Positions 16,756 to 26,459 of a stretch of DNA of 64,000 nucleotides are shown in pieces. Every line of letters begins with the position of its first letter. The stretch's first letter is position 1. The position numbers and the translations under genes were made by a program. Origin of the DNA: Prevotella sp. CAG:1320 (GTDB lineage Bacteria > Bacteroidota > Bacteroidia > Bacteroidales > Bacteroidaceae); contig FR882139.1 of the NCBI GenBank assembly GCA_000435635.1, positions 32,113 through 96,112 of the forward strand, given 5' to 3'. The notes beneath the pieces were generated by a model, which saw nothing but the letters and a program-made list of their open reading frames with translations, was not told the origin of the DNA and made no database searches.

Positions 16756-18036
16756 ATGAAAATTTTCAAGCACCCCCAACCCTGTGAGTGGGCAGATATC
16801 GTGGAACGGCCTCATATGGATGTCTCTAGCTTGAGCGCCACCGTTAGCGCTGTCTTGCAAGACGTGAAGACAAGAGGAGACGAAGCCGTAAAGGAATATG
16901 AAGAGAAGTTTGATCACGCTCGCTTGACTGATTTGGCCGTGAGCCAAGACGAGATGGATGAGGCGGAACGCTTGGTGAGCGCGGAGTTGAAAGAGGCCTT
17001 GATATTGGCGCATGCCAATATAGAACGCTTTCATGCCGCGCAAGAGTTTCAATCAATCAAGGTGGAAACAGCACCTGGTGTTACGTGTTGGCAAAAGAGC
17101 GTACCCATCGAGAAAGTGGGACTTTATATTCCTGGCGGTACAGCGCCTCTCTTCTCCACGGTACTGATGTTGGCCACACCCGCCAAGCTGGCTGGATGCG
17201 AAGAGATTGTGCTTTGCACTCCGCCCAATAAGGGAGGAAAGGTGCACCCCGCCATACTCGTGGCGGCGAGAATAGCTGGTGTCAGCAAGATATTCAAAGC
17301 TGGCGGGGCACAAGCTATAGGTGCCATGGCTTATGGGACACAGAGTGTCCCCAAGGTCTATAAGATATTCGGGCCGGGCAATCAATATGTGATGGCGGCC
17401 AAGCAACAGGTAAGCCTGCACGACGTAGCCATAGACATGCCTGCCGGTCCTTCTGAAGTATGCGTGATAGCGGACGCTCACGCTGATGCCAAACTTGCCG
17501 CCGCTGACTTGTTGTCGCAAGCGGAACACGGCATAGACTCACAGGTATTGCTCATTTGTACAGAAGAAAGAAAGATGGAGGAAATACGTGAGCAGGTAGA
17601 AAGACAACTGGAAGCGCTTCCCCGGCGTGATATCGCCGCCCAGTCTTTGGCCAATTCCCGTTTGGTATTGGTCAACGATACTCGCGAAGCTATGGCATTG
17701 AGCAATGCATACGCTCCTGAACACTTGATATTGGCCACGGATGATTATGAACAGCTAGCTGGGTTGGTGGTAAACGCGGGTAGCGTCTTTTTGGGAAAAT
17801 ATGCTTGTGAGAGTGCGGGCGATTACGCTAGTGGTACAAATCACACCTTGCCCACCCATGGATATGCTACTGCCTATAGCGGCGTAAACCTAGATAGTTA
17901 TCATCGTAAAGTGACTTTCCAGCACTTGAGCCGTAAGGGCGTGGAGAGCATAGGCAAAGCTGTGGTAACCATGGCTGAGAACGAGCAACTGGAAGCCCAT
18001 GCCAACGCCATGAGGCTGAGAATGTCTCAAGAATAG
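16756..18036 (+). CDS. hisD: Histidinol dehydrogenase HisD
   Basis: HisD oxidises L-histidinol to L-histidine in two NAD+-dependent steps (family knowledge). The 426-residue product has the family blocks [63 protein letters not shown] and [13 protein letters not shown] (Gln/His zinc ligands), and the C-terminal [18 protein letters not shown] with another catalytic/zinc set. The length is normal. It sits between hisG and hisC (27 and 17 bp gaps) in one operon. Confidence 0.97.
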   Translation: MKIFKHPQPCEWADIVERPHMDVSSLSATVSAVLQDVKTRGDEAVKEYEEKFDHARLTDLAVSQDEMDEAERLVSAELKEALILAHANIERFHAAQEFQSIKVETAPGVTCWQKSVPIEKVGLYIPGGTAPLFSTVLMLATPAKLAGCEEIVLCTPPNKGGKVHPAILVAARIAGVSKIFKAGGAQAIGAMAYGTQSVPKVYKIFGPGNQYVMAAKQQVSLHDVAIDMPAGPSEVCVIADAHADAKLAAADLLSQAEHGIDSQVLLICTEERKMEEIREQVERQLEALPRRDIAAQSLANSRLVLVNDTREAMALSNAYAPEHLILATDDYEQLAGLVVNAGSVFLGKYACESAGDYASGTNHTLPTHGYATAYSGVNLDSYHRKVTFQHLSRKGVESIGKAVVTMAENEQLEAHANAMRLRMSQE

Positions 18037-18053
18037 AACAATCCGTAATATCT

Positions 18054-19094
18054 ATGAAGGAACTAAAAGACCTGTGCAGGGAGAACATCTGGAAACTGAC
18101 ACCCTATAGCAGCGCTCGTGATGAGTATAACGGAAAGGAAGCGCATACCTTCCTAGACGCTAACGAGAACCCCTATAACGAACCATACAATCGCTATCCC
18201 GACCCATTGCAAAAAGACCTCAAGGATCGTATCGCTAAAGTGAAAGGCGTAAGACCGGAAAACATCTTTCTAGGCAATGGCAGTGACGAGGCCATCGATT
18301 TGGTGTACAGGGTATTCTGTCGGCCACAGATTGACAACGTGGTGGCAATCTCCCCTACTTATGGCATGTACCAAGTGTGTGCGGAAATCAATGACGTGGC
18401 TTATCGGCCGGTGACACTTCGAGAGGATTTCAGTTTAGACGCAAAGCAATTGTTGGCCGCTTGCGATGACTATACCAAAGTGATTTGGCTTTGTACGCCC
18501 AACAATCCCACAGGTAATTTGCTTGACGTGAAGGAAGTAGAATATCTCTTGCGGGAGTTCCAGGGTATTGTGGTAGTTGACGAAGCCTATTCTGATTTTT
18601 CCCGTGGCCCTGTCTTTAGGACAAGACTGCAGGAATTCCCCAACATTGTTGTCCTCAATACCATGAGTAAAGCGTGGGGATGCGCAGGCATCAGGCTAGG
18701 TATGGCTTTCGCGCAAGAAGAAATCATAGGGTTATTCAACAAAGTGAAATATCCATACAATATTAATATACTCACCCAACGGCAAGCCATGGAGGCACTG
18801 AAAGATCCTTATCAAACAGACGACTGGGTGAGAATCATTCTTCGGGAAAGAGCGCAGATGATAGAAGCGTTCCAATTGCTGCCCATCTGCGAGAAAGTTT
18901 ACCCCACTGATGCCAACTTCATCTTGGCCAAGATGACTGACGCGCAAGCCATTTACGATTATTTGGTAGACAAAGGCATTATCGTGAGAAACCGGAACAA
19001 AGTGCGACTCTGCGGCAACTGTCTGCGTATTACAATTGGGAAAAAAAGCGAGAACATTGAGTTGTTGTCCGCTTTGAGGCAATACAATAACTAA
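18054..19094 (+). CDS. hisC: Histidinol-phosphate aminotransferase HisC
   Basis: HisC is a PLP-dependent class I/II aminotransferase that converts imidazole acetol phosphate to histidinol phosphate (family knowledge). The 346-residue product shows FLDANENPY near the N-terminus, [12 protein letters not shown], the PLP-contacting TPNNPTGN and DEAYSDF, and the Schiff-base Lys at residue 206 in [15 protein letters not shown]. The C-terminal [13 protein letters not shown] is typical. hisB, often next in Bacteroidales his operons, is not here; an SDR gene follows after 19 bp instead. Confidence 0.96.
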   Translation: MKELKDLCRENIWKLTPYSSARDEYNGKEAHTFLDANENPYNEPYNRYPDPLQKDLKDRIAKVKGVRPENIFLGNGSDEAIDLVYRVFCRPQIDNVVAISPTYGMYQVCAEINDVAYRPVTLREDFSLDAKQLLAACDDYTKVIWLCTPNNPTGNLLDVKEVEYLLREFQGIVVVDEAYSDFSRGPVFRTRLQEFPNIVVLNTMSKAWGCAGIRLGMAFAQEEIIGLFNKVKYPYNINILTQRQAMEALKDPYQTDDWVRIILRERAQMIEAFQLLPICEKVYPTDANFILAKMTDAQAIYDYLVDKGIIVRNRNKVRLCGNCLRITIGKKSENIELLSALRQYNN

Positions 19095-19113
19095 TCTTTT
19101 TATCTATAACAGC

Positions 19114-19926
19114 ATGAAATCATTATTTGACATTAAAGACTACGTAGTCGTTATCACTGGTGGAACAGGTGTTTTAGGTAGGTGTATCGCCATGTACCTG
19201 GCCCAACAAGGAGCGAAGGTCGCCATACTGGGGCGCAAAGCGGAAGTAGGCATGGCCATCGTAGAGAAAATTAAAGCTAATGGCGGTGAGGCAAGCTTTT
19301 TCACTACTGACGTGATGGACATCAAGGCTGTGGAAAAGAACCGCGATGACATCCTTGCCAGGTATGGTAAGATAGATACATTGCTCAACGCGGCGGGCGG
19401 AAACATGCCTGGAGCCACGATAAGTCCCGAGCAGAACTTCTTCGACTTAGATCCCGAGCAGTTTCAAAAGGTGCTCAACTTGAATCTGACTGGAACTGTC
19501 ATTCCTACACAGGTGTTCTTGAAGCCCATGGTGGAAGCTGGCAAGGGTAGTATTATCAATTTTTCCTCTATGGCAGCTTTCCGCCCCATGACTCGTGTAT
19601 GTGGCTATGCGGCCGCCAAGGCCGGTATCAGCAACTTCACCGCCTATATGGCGACGGAAGTGGCGAAAAAGTTTGGTGAGAAAATCAGGGTAAACGCTAT
19701 TGCGCCAGGCTTCTTTATCACCGAGCAAAATCGTGCGTTGCTCACCAATCCTGACGGTACTTACACGCAGCGAGGCAAAGACGTAATACGCCAGACCCCC
19801 TTTGGTCGTATGGGCGAGCCAGAGGAACTTTGTGGAACCATACATTACTTAATGAGCGATGCCGCCGCATTCGTGACAGGTACCGTGGCAGTGGTGGATG
19901 GTGGTTTCAACTGCTTTGCCATGTAA
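19114..19926 (+). CDS. SDR-family oxidoreductase, probable sugar-acid reductase
   Basis: The 270-residue protein is a classical short-chain dehydrogenase. It has NAD(P) motif TGGTGVLG at residues 15-22, NAAGG at 92-96, a catalytic Ser in NFSSMAAF, and the Y165xxxK169 pair in GYAAAKAG. It resembles SDR-type D-mannonate oxidoreductases (fructuronate reductases) and gluconate 5-dehydrogenases of Bacteroidales. The adjacent tagaturonate reductase supports a hexuronate role, but the substrate is an inference. It starts 19 bp after hisC with no visible promoter, so it may be transcribed from the his promoter. Confidence 0.87.
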   Translation: MKSLFDIKDYVVVITGGTGVLGRCIAMYLAQQGAKVAILGRKAEVGMAIVEKIKANGGEASFFTTDVMDIKAVEKNRDDILARYGKIDTLLNAAGGNMPGATISPEQNFFDLDPEQFQKVLNLNLTGTVIPTQVFLKPMVEAGKGSIINFSSMAAFRPMTRVCGYAAAKAGISNFTAYMATEVAKKFGEKIRVNAIAPGFFITEQNRALLTNPDGTYTQRGKDVIRQTPFGRMGEPEELCGTIHYLMSDAAAFVTGTVAVVDGGFNCFAM

Positions 19927-19995
19927 ACGAAGCGTAACGCAAACCTTTACGCAAGATTTTAGGCGCGAAGACGAATATCGTATCATGATAATTCG

Positions 19996-20003
19996 TAACT
20001 TTG
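19996..20003 (+). promoter_or_regulatory. -7 element for uxaB
   Basis: TAACTTTG, 35 bp before the uxaB ATG and downstream of the SDR stop; no TTTG at -33 spacing. It suggests uxaB has its own promoter. Confidence 0.5.
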
Positions 20004-20038
20004 CCACAATAATTAAGAAAACAAATAACAAACGAATC

Positions 20039-21520
20039 ATGAAAAAACTAAAAAGCTTAAACAAGTGGACTGCCCCCAAGAGCGTCATGCCAGAAAAAAT
20101 CATCCAGTTTGGTGAAGGTAACTTCCTGAGGGCTTTCGTGGATTGGATTGTTTGGAACATGAACCAAAAGACGGACTTCAATGGTTCAGTGGTCATTGTA
20201 CAACCTTTGGAAAAAGGTATGGTAGATATGCTCAATGGACAAGATTGCCTTTATCATGTCAATTTGCAAGGTCGTCTTGAAGGGAAGGCTGTCAATTCTT
20301 TGGAACGCATCGATGTCGTAAGTCGTGCCCTTAATCCTTATCATCAGTTCCAGGCTTATATGGCATTGGCAGAGCAACCCGAGATGCGTTTCGTCATCTC
20401 CAACACCACTGAAGCAGGCATCGCTTTCGATCCCAATTGCAAGTTCACCGATGCCCCTGCCTCTTCTTATCCTGGCAAATTGGTGCAGCTGCTCTATCAC
20501 CGCTTTGAGTGCTTCAATGGTGATCCTACCAAAGGCCTCATTCTTATGCCTTGTGAGTTGATCTTCCTCAATGGGCATCATTTGAAGGAGTGCATATATC
20601 AGTATATCGAGTTATGGAAAGAGGATATGGGTGCCAATTATGAGCCTTTCAAAGAGTGGTTCACCAAGTATTGTTACGTATGCGCCACTCTTGTTGACCG
20701 TATTGTACCAGGTTTTCCCCGTAATCAAATCAGCGAAATACAAGAAAAGATTTCCTACAAGGACAATCTTGTGGTTCAGGCGGAAATTTTCCACCTCTGG
20801 GTTATAGAGAAGCCCGATAACATGAGTATAGAAGACTTGCGTGAGGAGTTTCCCGCGGAAAAAGCAGGATTGCATGTACTTATCGCTGAGAGCGAGAAGC
20901 CTTACCATGAGCGTAAGGTGACCTTGCTCAATGGTCCCCATACAGTACTTTCCCCTGTCGCGTTCTTGAGTGGCATCAATATAGTGCGTGACGCTTGTAA
21001 CCACGAGATAGTTGGAAAGTATATTCATAAGGTACAGTTCGATGAGTTGATGCAGACACTCAACTTGCCTATGGACGAGTTGCGACAATTCGCGGCAGAC
21101 GTGTTGGAGCGTTTCAACAATCCTTATGTTGATCACCAGGTAACAAGCATCATGCTTAACTCATTCCCCAAGTTCTGCGCCCGTGACCTGCCAGGTGTAA
21201 AGACTTATTTGGAGCGCAAGGGCGAATTACCGCAAGGCTTGGTATTTGGATTGGCCGCTATCATTACTTATTATAAGGGTGGCAAGCGTGAAGACGGCAC
21301 GGAAATTGTGCCCAACGATGCTCCCGAGATCATGCAACTATTGAAAGATTTATGGGCTACTGGCGATACGCAAAAGATTGTTGATGGCGTGCTCTCCGCT
21401 ACCAATATATGGAATGGCGAAGATCTTCATGACGTGAAAGGTTTGGCGGAATTGCTGAAGAAAGATCTTGATCTCATTCAAGCTAAAGGAATGTTGGAAG
21501 CCGTGAAAACTATTCTTTAG
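20039..21520 (+). CDS. uxaB: Tagaturonate reductase UxaB-like (mannitol dehydrogenase family)
   Basis: UxaB reduces D-tagaturonate to D-altronate with NADH in galacturonate breakdown (family knowledge). The 493-residue protein belongs to the polyol/mannitol dehydrogenase family. The N-terminal IIQFGEGNFLRAFVDWIV is the dinucleotide-binding loop, FVISNTTEAGIAFDP the family block, and KVTLLNGPHTVLSPVAFL holds the Lys-Asn-His catalytic triad region. The start at 20039 (MKKLKSLNKWTAPKS) is preferred over an upstream ATG frame that would overlap the SDR gene and the promoter. Fructuronate reductase UxuB is the alternative within the family. Confidence 0.9.
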   Translation: MKKLKSLNKWTAPKSVMPEKIIQFGEGNFLRAFVDWIVWNMNQKTDFNGSVVIVQPLEKGMVDMLNGQDCLYHVNLQGRLEGKAVNSLERIDVVSRALNPYHQFQAYMALAEQPEMRFVISNTTEAGIAFDPNCKFTDAPASSYPGKLVQLLYHRFECFNGDPTKGLILMPCELIFLNGHHLKECIYQYIELWKEDMGANYEPFKEWFTKYCYVCATLVDRIVPGFPRNQISEIQEKISYKDNLVVQAEIFHLWVIEKPDNMSIEDLREEFPAEKAGLHVLIAESEKPYHERKVTLLNGPHTVLSPVAFLSGINIVRDACNHEIVGKYIHKVQFDELMQTLNLPMDELRQFAADVLERFNNPYVDHQVTSIMLNSFPKFCARDLPGVKTYLERKGELPQGLVFGLAAIITYYKGGKREDGTEIVPNDAPEIMQLLKDLWATGDTQKIVDGVLSATNIWNGEDLHDVKGLAELLKKDLDLIQAKGMLEAVKTIL

Positions 21521-21560
21521 GCACCAGGAACAGAGTTTAGTGACTCATATAACATAATAA

Positions 21561-21595
21561 AATCCCCCTCTTGAAAATGACACAAGAGGGGGATT
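21561..21595. terminator. Bidirectional terminator between uxaB and mrp
   Basis: Perfect 13-bp stem AATCCCCCTCTTG / CAAGAGGGGGATT with a 9-nt loop, placed between the convergent uxaB and mrp genes. Confidence 0.85.
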
Positions 21596-21651
21596 CTATT
21601 TGTGTTAATAATGGACTAGACGGACAACTTGCGAGATGAATCTAAATACCC

Positions 21652-22752
21652 TTAGCTTTTTACGCCCACTATTTGCGTGGGTGGTTGTTCTTTGTTGCGA
21701 CGGTTGACCACTGTGACCACAGCTTGCGCAAATGAAAGGAAGGATTGCCCCGTTATGGAGTTCACGTTTAGAGCGGCCGGCTTACCTTCATCTCCACTTT
21801 CGCATATGCTTTGCACTATAGGAATTTGGGCAAGCAGAGGCACGCCCATTTCTTGAGCCAGGTTTTTGCATCCATTCTTGCCGAAAATATAATATTTGTT
21901 TTGAGGCAATTCTGCAGGAGTAAAGTACGCCATGTTTTCCACCAGGCCTAGTATCGGCACGTTTACCTTTTCATTACGATACATATCTATACCCTTTCTG
22001 GCGTCAGCCAAGGCTACTTTTTGCGGGGTGCTGACTATAATGGCACCTGTAATGGCGAGTGTCTGCAATAAAGTAAGATGTATATCGCTTGTTCCAGGTG
22101 GAGTATCTAACACGAAGTAGTCCAGTTCTCCCCAGTCAGCATCGGCAATCAACTGTTTCAAGGCAGATGTAGCCATACCACCACGCCATAAGGTCGCGGT
22201 GTCAGGGCGAACGAAAAAGCCGATGCTCAACAACTTCACGCCATAGCGTTCTATGGGTTCTATTAGCTGGCGTCCATCCTTCTCTACCGCATAGGGGCGT
22301 TCTTCCTCCACGCCAAACATCTTGGGCATGCTTGGACCGAAAATGTCCGTGTCAAGCAATCCAACTTTGTATCCTAGCTTGGCCAATGCAATGGCCAGGT
22401 TGGCAGAAACAGTGCTCTTGCCCACACCGCCCTTGCCTGAACTAACGGCGATAACATTCTTTACCTGCGGCAGCAGTTTTCCGACCTCTGGCCGGGGAGC
22501 AGATTTGAATTCGGTCTTTATCTCTACAACTACGTCAGGACTGACATGATAGTGGATGGCGGCTTCCGCTGCTTTCAAAGTGGATTTCAAAAAAGGATCC
22601 GTATCCCGTGGGAAGATAAGCACGATCTTCACCTTCATTCCATTTATGCTTGGCGTATCTGCCAGCATCTCACTCTCTATTAAGTTTTTCTTAGTGCCAG
22701 GATAAATCACAGTGGCCAAAGCATCTGTGATCAGTTTAGGATATAATGTCAT
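21652..22752 (-). CDS. mrp: Mrp/ApbC-type Fe-S cluster carrier ATPase
   Basis: Mrp/ApbC (Nbp35-like) P-loop NTPases carry [4Fe-4S] clusters to client proteins (family knowledge). The 366-residue protein has an N-terminal MIP18/DUF59-like domain (about 1-80). The deviant Walker A follows in AVSSGKGGVGKSTVSANLA, then LLDTDIFGPSMPKMFG and DYFVLDTPPGTSDIHLT. The C-terminal cluster-binding CxxC usual after ENMSxF is absent: the sequence reads ENMAYFTPAELPQNKYYIFG. From memory this is common to Bacteroidales homologues, but it leaves cluster binding unexplained. The start at 22752 (MTLYPKLITDALATV) fits family length. Confidence 0.93.
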   Translation of the reverse strand: MTLYPKLITDALATVIYPGTKKNLIESEMLADTPSINGMKVKIVLIFPRDTDPFLKSTLKAAEAAIHYHVSPDVVVEIKTEFKSAPRPEVGKLLPQVKNVIAVSSGKGGVGKSTVSANLAIALAKLGYKVGLLDTDIFGPSMPKMFGVEEERPYAVEKDGRQLIEPIERYGVKLLSIGFFVRPDTATLWRGGMATSALKQLIADADWGELDYFVLDTPPGTSDIHLTLLQTLAITGAIIVSTPQKVALADARKGIDMYRNEKVNVPILGLVENMAYFTPAELPQNKYYIFGKNGCKNLAQEMGVPLLAQIPIVQSICESGDEGKPAALNVNSITGQSFLSFAQAVVTVVNRRNKEQPPTQIVGVKS

Positions 22753-22849
22753 GTTGTTTTTGGATTTATTCTCGTAGCGCGAAGTTACGTAAATTTGCCG
22801 AAACGGCAAATTATGGGAGGTGATATTTCCGTATTTCGGCTATTTTCGT

Positions 22850-22857
22850 TAACTTTG
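22850..22857 (+). promoter_or_regulatory. -7 element for the GH115-like gene
   Basis: TAACTTTG, with TTTC (3 of 4 bases of TTTG) 20 bp upstream at 22826-22829. The 12-mer ACTTTGCGCCCA that overlaps it is repeated exactly 22 bp downstream (22874-22885), ending at the ATG. Confidence 0.5.
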
Positions 22858-22884
22858 CGCCCACAACTATGTGACTTTGCGCCC

Positions 22885-24981
22885 ATGAACCAAAATAAGA
22901 TATTCCTTTCGCTACTGCTATTATTTGTTCTCTCCTCTTTTGCCATGGCCAAAAACGTGATGTGGTATAATGGTGTACAACCCGTCACTTACAGCGTTAA
23001 CAGTAAGCATTCAAAACCTGTAAAAACAGCCCTTGCCATGTTCTCTGATGACATGGAGGCGGTCACAGGACAACCAGCACGTCACAAAAAGAGAAACGCC
23101 AGCTTGAAAATTTACCAATTGGACAAGCTGACTAATAAGGAGTTTAAAGAGCTGAACAAGCTGAAACTCCCACTGCAGAGAGTCATCACGCTACGGGAGG
23201 CTTTTTATATTGCCGTAAAGAGCGGTAGCGTTGTTGTTGTGGGTAGTGATGCCTTGGGCACGGCCTATGGCATATTGGAATTATCGCATATGGCGGGGGT
23301 ATCACCCTGGACATGGTGGGGGGACGTGAAGCCTGAACGCAAGGAATACTTATTGTTGGACGAAAAGTTTGAGTCACTTCAATCTCCCGCTATTCCCAAA
23401 CGCGGCATTTCCATTGACCATGAGCGATGGAGCCTTGGAGAGTGGGCAACCCGCCGCATGGAGAAACATTTGCCCAAAGGAACTATAGGGCCTAGAACCT
23501 ACAGCCAAATATTCCGTTTGATGCTTCGTCTCAAAGCCAACACTCTTTGGCCTGCCTATCATGAGGGAGAGAAGGACTTCTTCCATGTCAAAGGCAATAA
23601 GGAAGTGGCAGACAGTTTCGGCATCCATGTTGAGAATGTACGCCGCAAAGAGACCAGTGGCAATGGTACATTCCATTATCGCTCTTTGCAGCGTTTAGGT
23701 TGGCCTCATGACCAACTTTGGCTCACCACGCTTTCACCTGGCCAGGAATCGCTTGACTTGCGCGCCGCTTATGAAAGTGATCTGCGTCAACAATGGATGG
23801 TGAGCATACATGACCCTAAAGTCTCTGCCTATGCCCTCTCTTTGTTCATGGACATGGCTTGGAATCCCGCAAATATTACGCCAGAGACCATAGAAAGCCA
23901 TCTAGAGCGATGGCTGTCCCAACAGTTCGGCCGTCATATTGCCCAAAAACTTGTACCTGTCATGCGGCAATATTATCATCTTACATCATTGCGTAAGCCA
24001 GAATACATGGGATGGAATCTCTCTGAGGCTGATGGACATCCGTTGCCAGAAGACAAGACTGAAATAAGAAACACCGATTTCAATCCTGTCGCTTTCGGTA
24101 ACGAACTGGAAAGATACTTGGTGGCTTACCAAGCCCTGCGGCAGCAATCTGAAGAGATTGCCAAAGAGGTGTCACCCGAATTGCAAGACGCTTACTTCGC
24201 GGTGGTCTCCTACCCCATAGGTGTCGCGGCTGCTATGGCCGAGAAACAATTACAAGCTCAAGAGGCACGCACCATCCCTCGCGAGGGACAATTCCTGCGC
24301 GATGAGGAAGCATTGACAGCTGCCGCGAATAGCGTGAAGGCATACCGTGAAATATTACGGTTGACACAATACTATAATGTTCACTTGGCTGGAGGAAAAT
24401 GGCAAGGATTGATGAACGCCCAACCTCGAAATTTGCCTGTATTCGCCAAGCCTTTTTTGCCTGGCCAACTCACAAACGAGATGATAGACCAGTACGCTGA
24501 CCCAAGCTACCAATATTCGCCAATTAATCAGCAAGCTTATGGCGTCGTGGCGAGAAATGCCGTTGATTTCTCTTCCGCGAATGTCAAGGTTGCACCTATC
24601 AAAACCCTTGGCCATAGCGGAAAAGCCGTCCCTTTACCTGGTGGCACACGACTTCGCTACGATTTCTTTGCTCCCAAGGAGGGTATCTACCGCTTGAGCT
24701 TGGCCTTTATCCCCACCCAGTTTGTGACCAACAAGTCTTTGCGATTTCAGGTGAAGCTGGATCAAGATGACCCCGAGACGCTCACATTGCAGCTTTCTCC
24801 AGACTCCCGGGAGCTGGCGGAAAGCCTATTGAGAGGACAAGCCGTCAAGACTCTCTCGGTGAAACTCACCAAGGGGAAACATACGCTTGTCTTGCAAACA
24901 ATCGATAGCCATCTGGTTTTTGACCAATGGATGCTGGACAGCAATCCAGAACGTCCCTTCTACGTTTTTCCTGTATACTAG
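22885..24981 (+). CDS. GH115-family protein lacking the central catalytic segment
   Basis: GH115 enzymes remove (4-O-methyl)glucuronic acid from xylan (family knowledge). The 698-residue product starts MNQNKIFLSLLLLFVLSSFAMA (signal peptide). It has the N-terminal domain, the TIM-barrel entry (PKRGISIDHERWSLGEWA, TYSQIFRLMLRLKANTLWPAYHEG, GNKEVADSFGIHVE at about 237-250), and then jumps to GWPHDQLWLTTLSPG at about 272. In family members as I recall them, about 150-190 residues lie between these blocks, including NIYTxGMRGxHD, PYKEVL and WCDDNYG. The C-terminal regions are present. The frame is open throughout, so this looks like an in-frame deletion and probably an inactive or altered enzyme. 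Confidence 0.8.
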   Translation: MNQNKIFLSLLLLFVLSSFAMAKNVMWYNGVQPVTYSVNSKHSKPVKTALAMFSDDMEAVTGQPARHKKRNASLKIYQLDKLTNKEFKELNKLKLPLQRVITLREAFYIAVKSGSVVVVGSDALGTAYGILELSHMAGVSPWTWWGDVKPERKEYLLLDEKFESLQSPAIPKRGISIDHERWSLGEWATRRMEKHLPKGTIGPRTYSQIFRLMLRLKANTLWPAYHEGEKDFFHVKGNKEVADSFGIHVENVRRKETSGNGTFHYRSLQRLGWPHDQLWLTTLSPGQESLDLRAAYESDLRQQWMVSIHDPKVSAYALSLFMDMAWNPANITPETIESHLERWLSQQFGRHIAQKLVPVMRQYYHLTSLRKPEYMGWNLSEADGHPLPEDKTEIRNTDFNPVAFGNELERYLVAYQALRQQSEEIAKEVSPELQDAYFAVVSYPIGVAAAMAEKQLQAQEARTIPREGQFLRDEEALTAAANSVKAYREILRLTQYYNVHLAGGKWQGLMNAQPRNLPVFAKPFLPGQLTNEMIDQYADPSYQYSPINQQAYGVVARNAVDFSSANVKVAPIKTLGHSGKAVPLPGGTRLRYDFFAPKEGIYRLSLAFIPTQFVTNKSLRFQVKLDQDDPETLTLQLSPDSRELAESLLRGQAVKTLSVKLTKGKHTLVLQTIDSHLVFDQWMLDSNPERPFYVFPVY

Positions 24982-25055
24982 TTCATTGTTTTTGTTCTAG
25001 TGCTATCATGCTTGTATGTATAGGGTATATTAACAGCTGTATATCATAACGGAAA

Positions 25056-26405
25056 ATGGCAAAAGACGCTATTGATTTCAAAAACGACAAGGTTTCCACT
25101 TTATATCGTAGGCTTCTTATCCCTACCCTGCTGGGCACCCTGTCTCTATCGGCGATGACGGCGATAGACGGTATCTTTGTTGGCCACGGCGTGGGCAGTG
25201 ATGGAGTTGCCGCGGTCAACATTGTCGCTCCTGTTTACCAAGTGTTCTCGGGCATAGGCTTGATGCTGGGCGCGGGTTGCTCTGTTGCCGTTTCGATTCA
25301 CGTAGCCAGGCAAAAAACAAAAGTGGCCAGAATGAATTTGACGCAAGCTTTGCTCTTCTCCACGGTGTTGACCGCTATGATATGCATGGTTGTCATGCTG
25401 TTTCCAGAGTATTCTGTGCGTCTGTTGGGTTCTTCGGACACATTGCTTCCACAGGCAAGCGACTATTTGTTCTGGATAATGCCCAGCTTCATGTTTCAGA
25501 TGTGGAGCTTTATCGGTCTTTTTATTATCCGCCTTGATGGGGCGCCAAATGTGGCCATGTGGTGCAATATCATATCTTCATTGATGAACGCGGTGCTGGA
25601 CTGGGTCATGATATTCCCGCTCGGCTGGGGCGTACGAGGTGCGGCCATAGCCACGTCTATTAGCATCATGTTTGGCGGTATCATCGCAATGTCTTATTTG
25701 CTGTTTTTTGCCAAGACCTTGAGACCCATTGTGTTGAAATCAAGCTGGAAAAGCTTGCGCCTTTCCTTGCGTAACATTGGCTATCATTGCCGAATTGGTT
25801 CTCCCTCACTCTTTGGAGAAATGACATTGGCTGTGCTCATCTTCATGGGAAACCAGATGTTCATGAGGTACTTGGGTGATGACGGCGTGGCAGCCTTTGG
25901 CATTGCCTGCTATTATACGCCGTTTTTCTTCAATATAGGAAACGCGGTAGCCCAGTCCGCGCAACCTGTCATCAGCTATAATTATGGCATTGCCAGATGG
26001 GATAACGTCGCGAAAGCGCGCCAGCTCCTGATCTTTACCGCCCTGCTGTGCGGCATGGTTGTCATGGCGATGTTCTTGTTTGCGCCCCATCCGCTGATAG
26101 CCTTGTTCTTGCATCCAGACAGCGTGGCGGCCCGTATTGCCATAGAAGGCTTCCCCTATTATTCTATTGGCATACCAATCTTTATCTTGAATGTCGCCAT
26201 CGTAGGCTATTGTCAAAGTGTTGAGCGCATGAGAGCGGCAACGTCATTCGTTTTTCTGAGAGGCATAGGGTTGCTTGTACCATCTTTCTTGCTGCTCCCC
26301 TTGCTGTTGGAAACTGAAGGCATTTGGCTCGCTATGCCACTGGCGGAGATTTTGACGCTTGCGATAATATGCTGTTGGTGGCTCTTGCGCAAAACCAAGG
26401 CTTAA
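25056..26405 (+). CDS. MATE-family multidrug/Na+ antiporter
   Basis: The 449-residue inner-membrane protein has about twelve hydrophobic segments in two six-helix halves, the MATE layout. The family-typical start is LYRRLLIPTLLGTLSLSAMTAIDGIFVGHGVG, where the Asp after the first helix and the VGH block are characteristic. The second half has SPSLFGEMTLAVLIFMGNQMF and AQSAQPVISYNYG. MATE pumps export cationic compounds in exchange for Na+ or H+; the substrate is unknown. It stands alone between the GH115-like gene and proC. Confidence 0.92.
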   Translation: MAKDAIDFKNDKVSTLYRRLLIPTLLGTLSLSAMTAIDGIFVGHGVGSDGVAAVNIVAPVYQVFSGIGLMLGAGCSVAVSIHVARQKTKVARMNLTQALLFSTVLTAMICMVVMLFPEYSVRLLGSSDTLLPQASDYLFWIMPSFMFQMWSFIGLFIIRLDGAPNVAMWCNIISSLMNAVLDWVMIFPLGWGVRGAAIATSISIMFGGIIAMSYLLFFAKTLRPIVLKSSWKSLRLSLRNIGYHCRIGSPSLFGEMTLAVLIFMGNQMFMRYLGDDGVAAFGIACYYTPFFFNIGNAVAQSAQPVISYNYGIARWDNVAKARQLLIFTALLCGMVVMAMFLFAPHPLIALFLHPDSVAARIAIEGFPYYSIGIPIFILNVAIVGYCQSVERMRAATSFVFLRGIGLLVPSFLLLPLLLETEGIWLAMPLAEILTLAIICCWWLLRKTKA

Positions 26406-26459
26406 GCATCGCTAATCGCATCAGCTTAGTATATATTAATTCACAAACACTTATATAGT

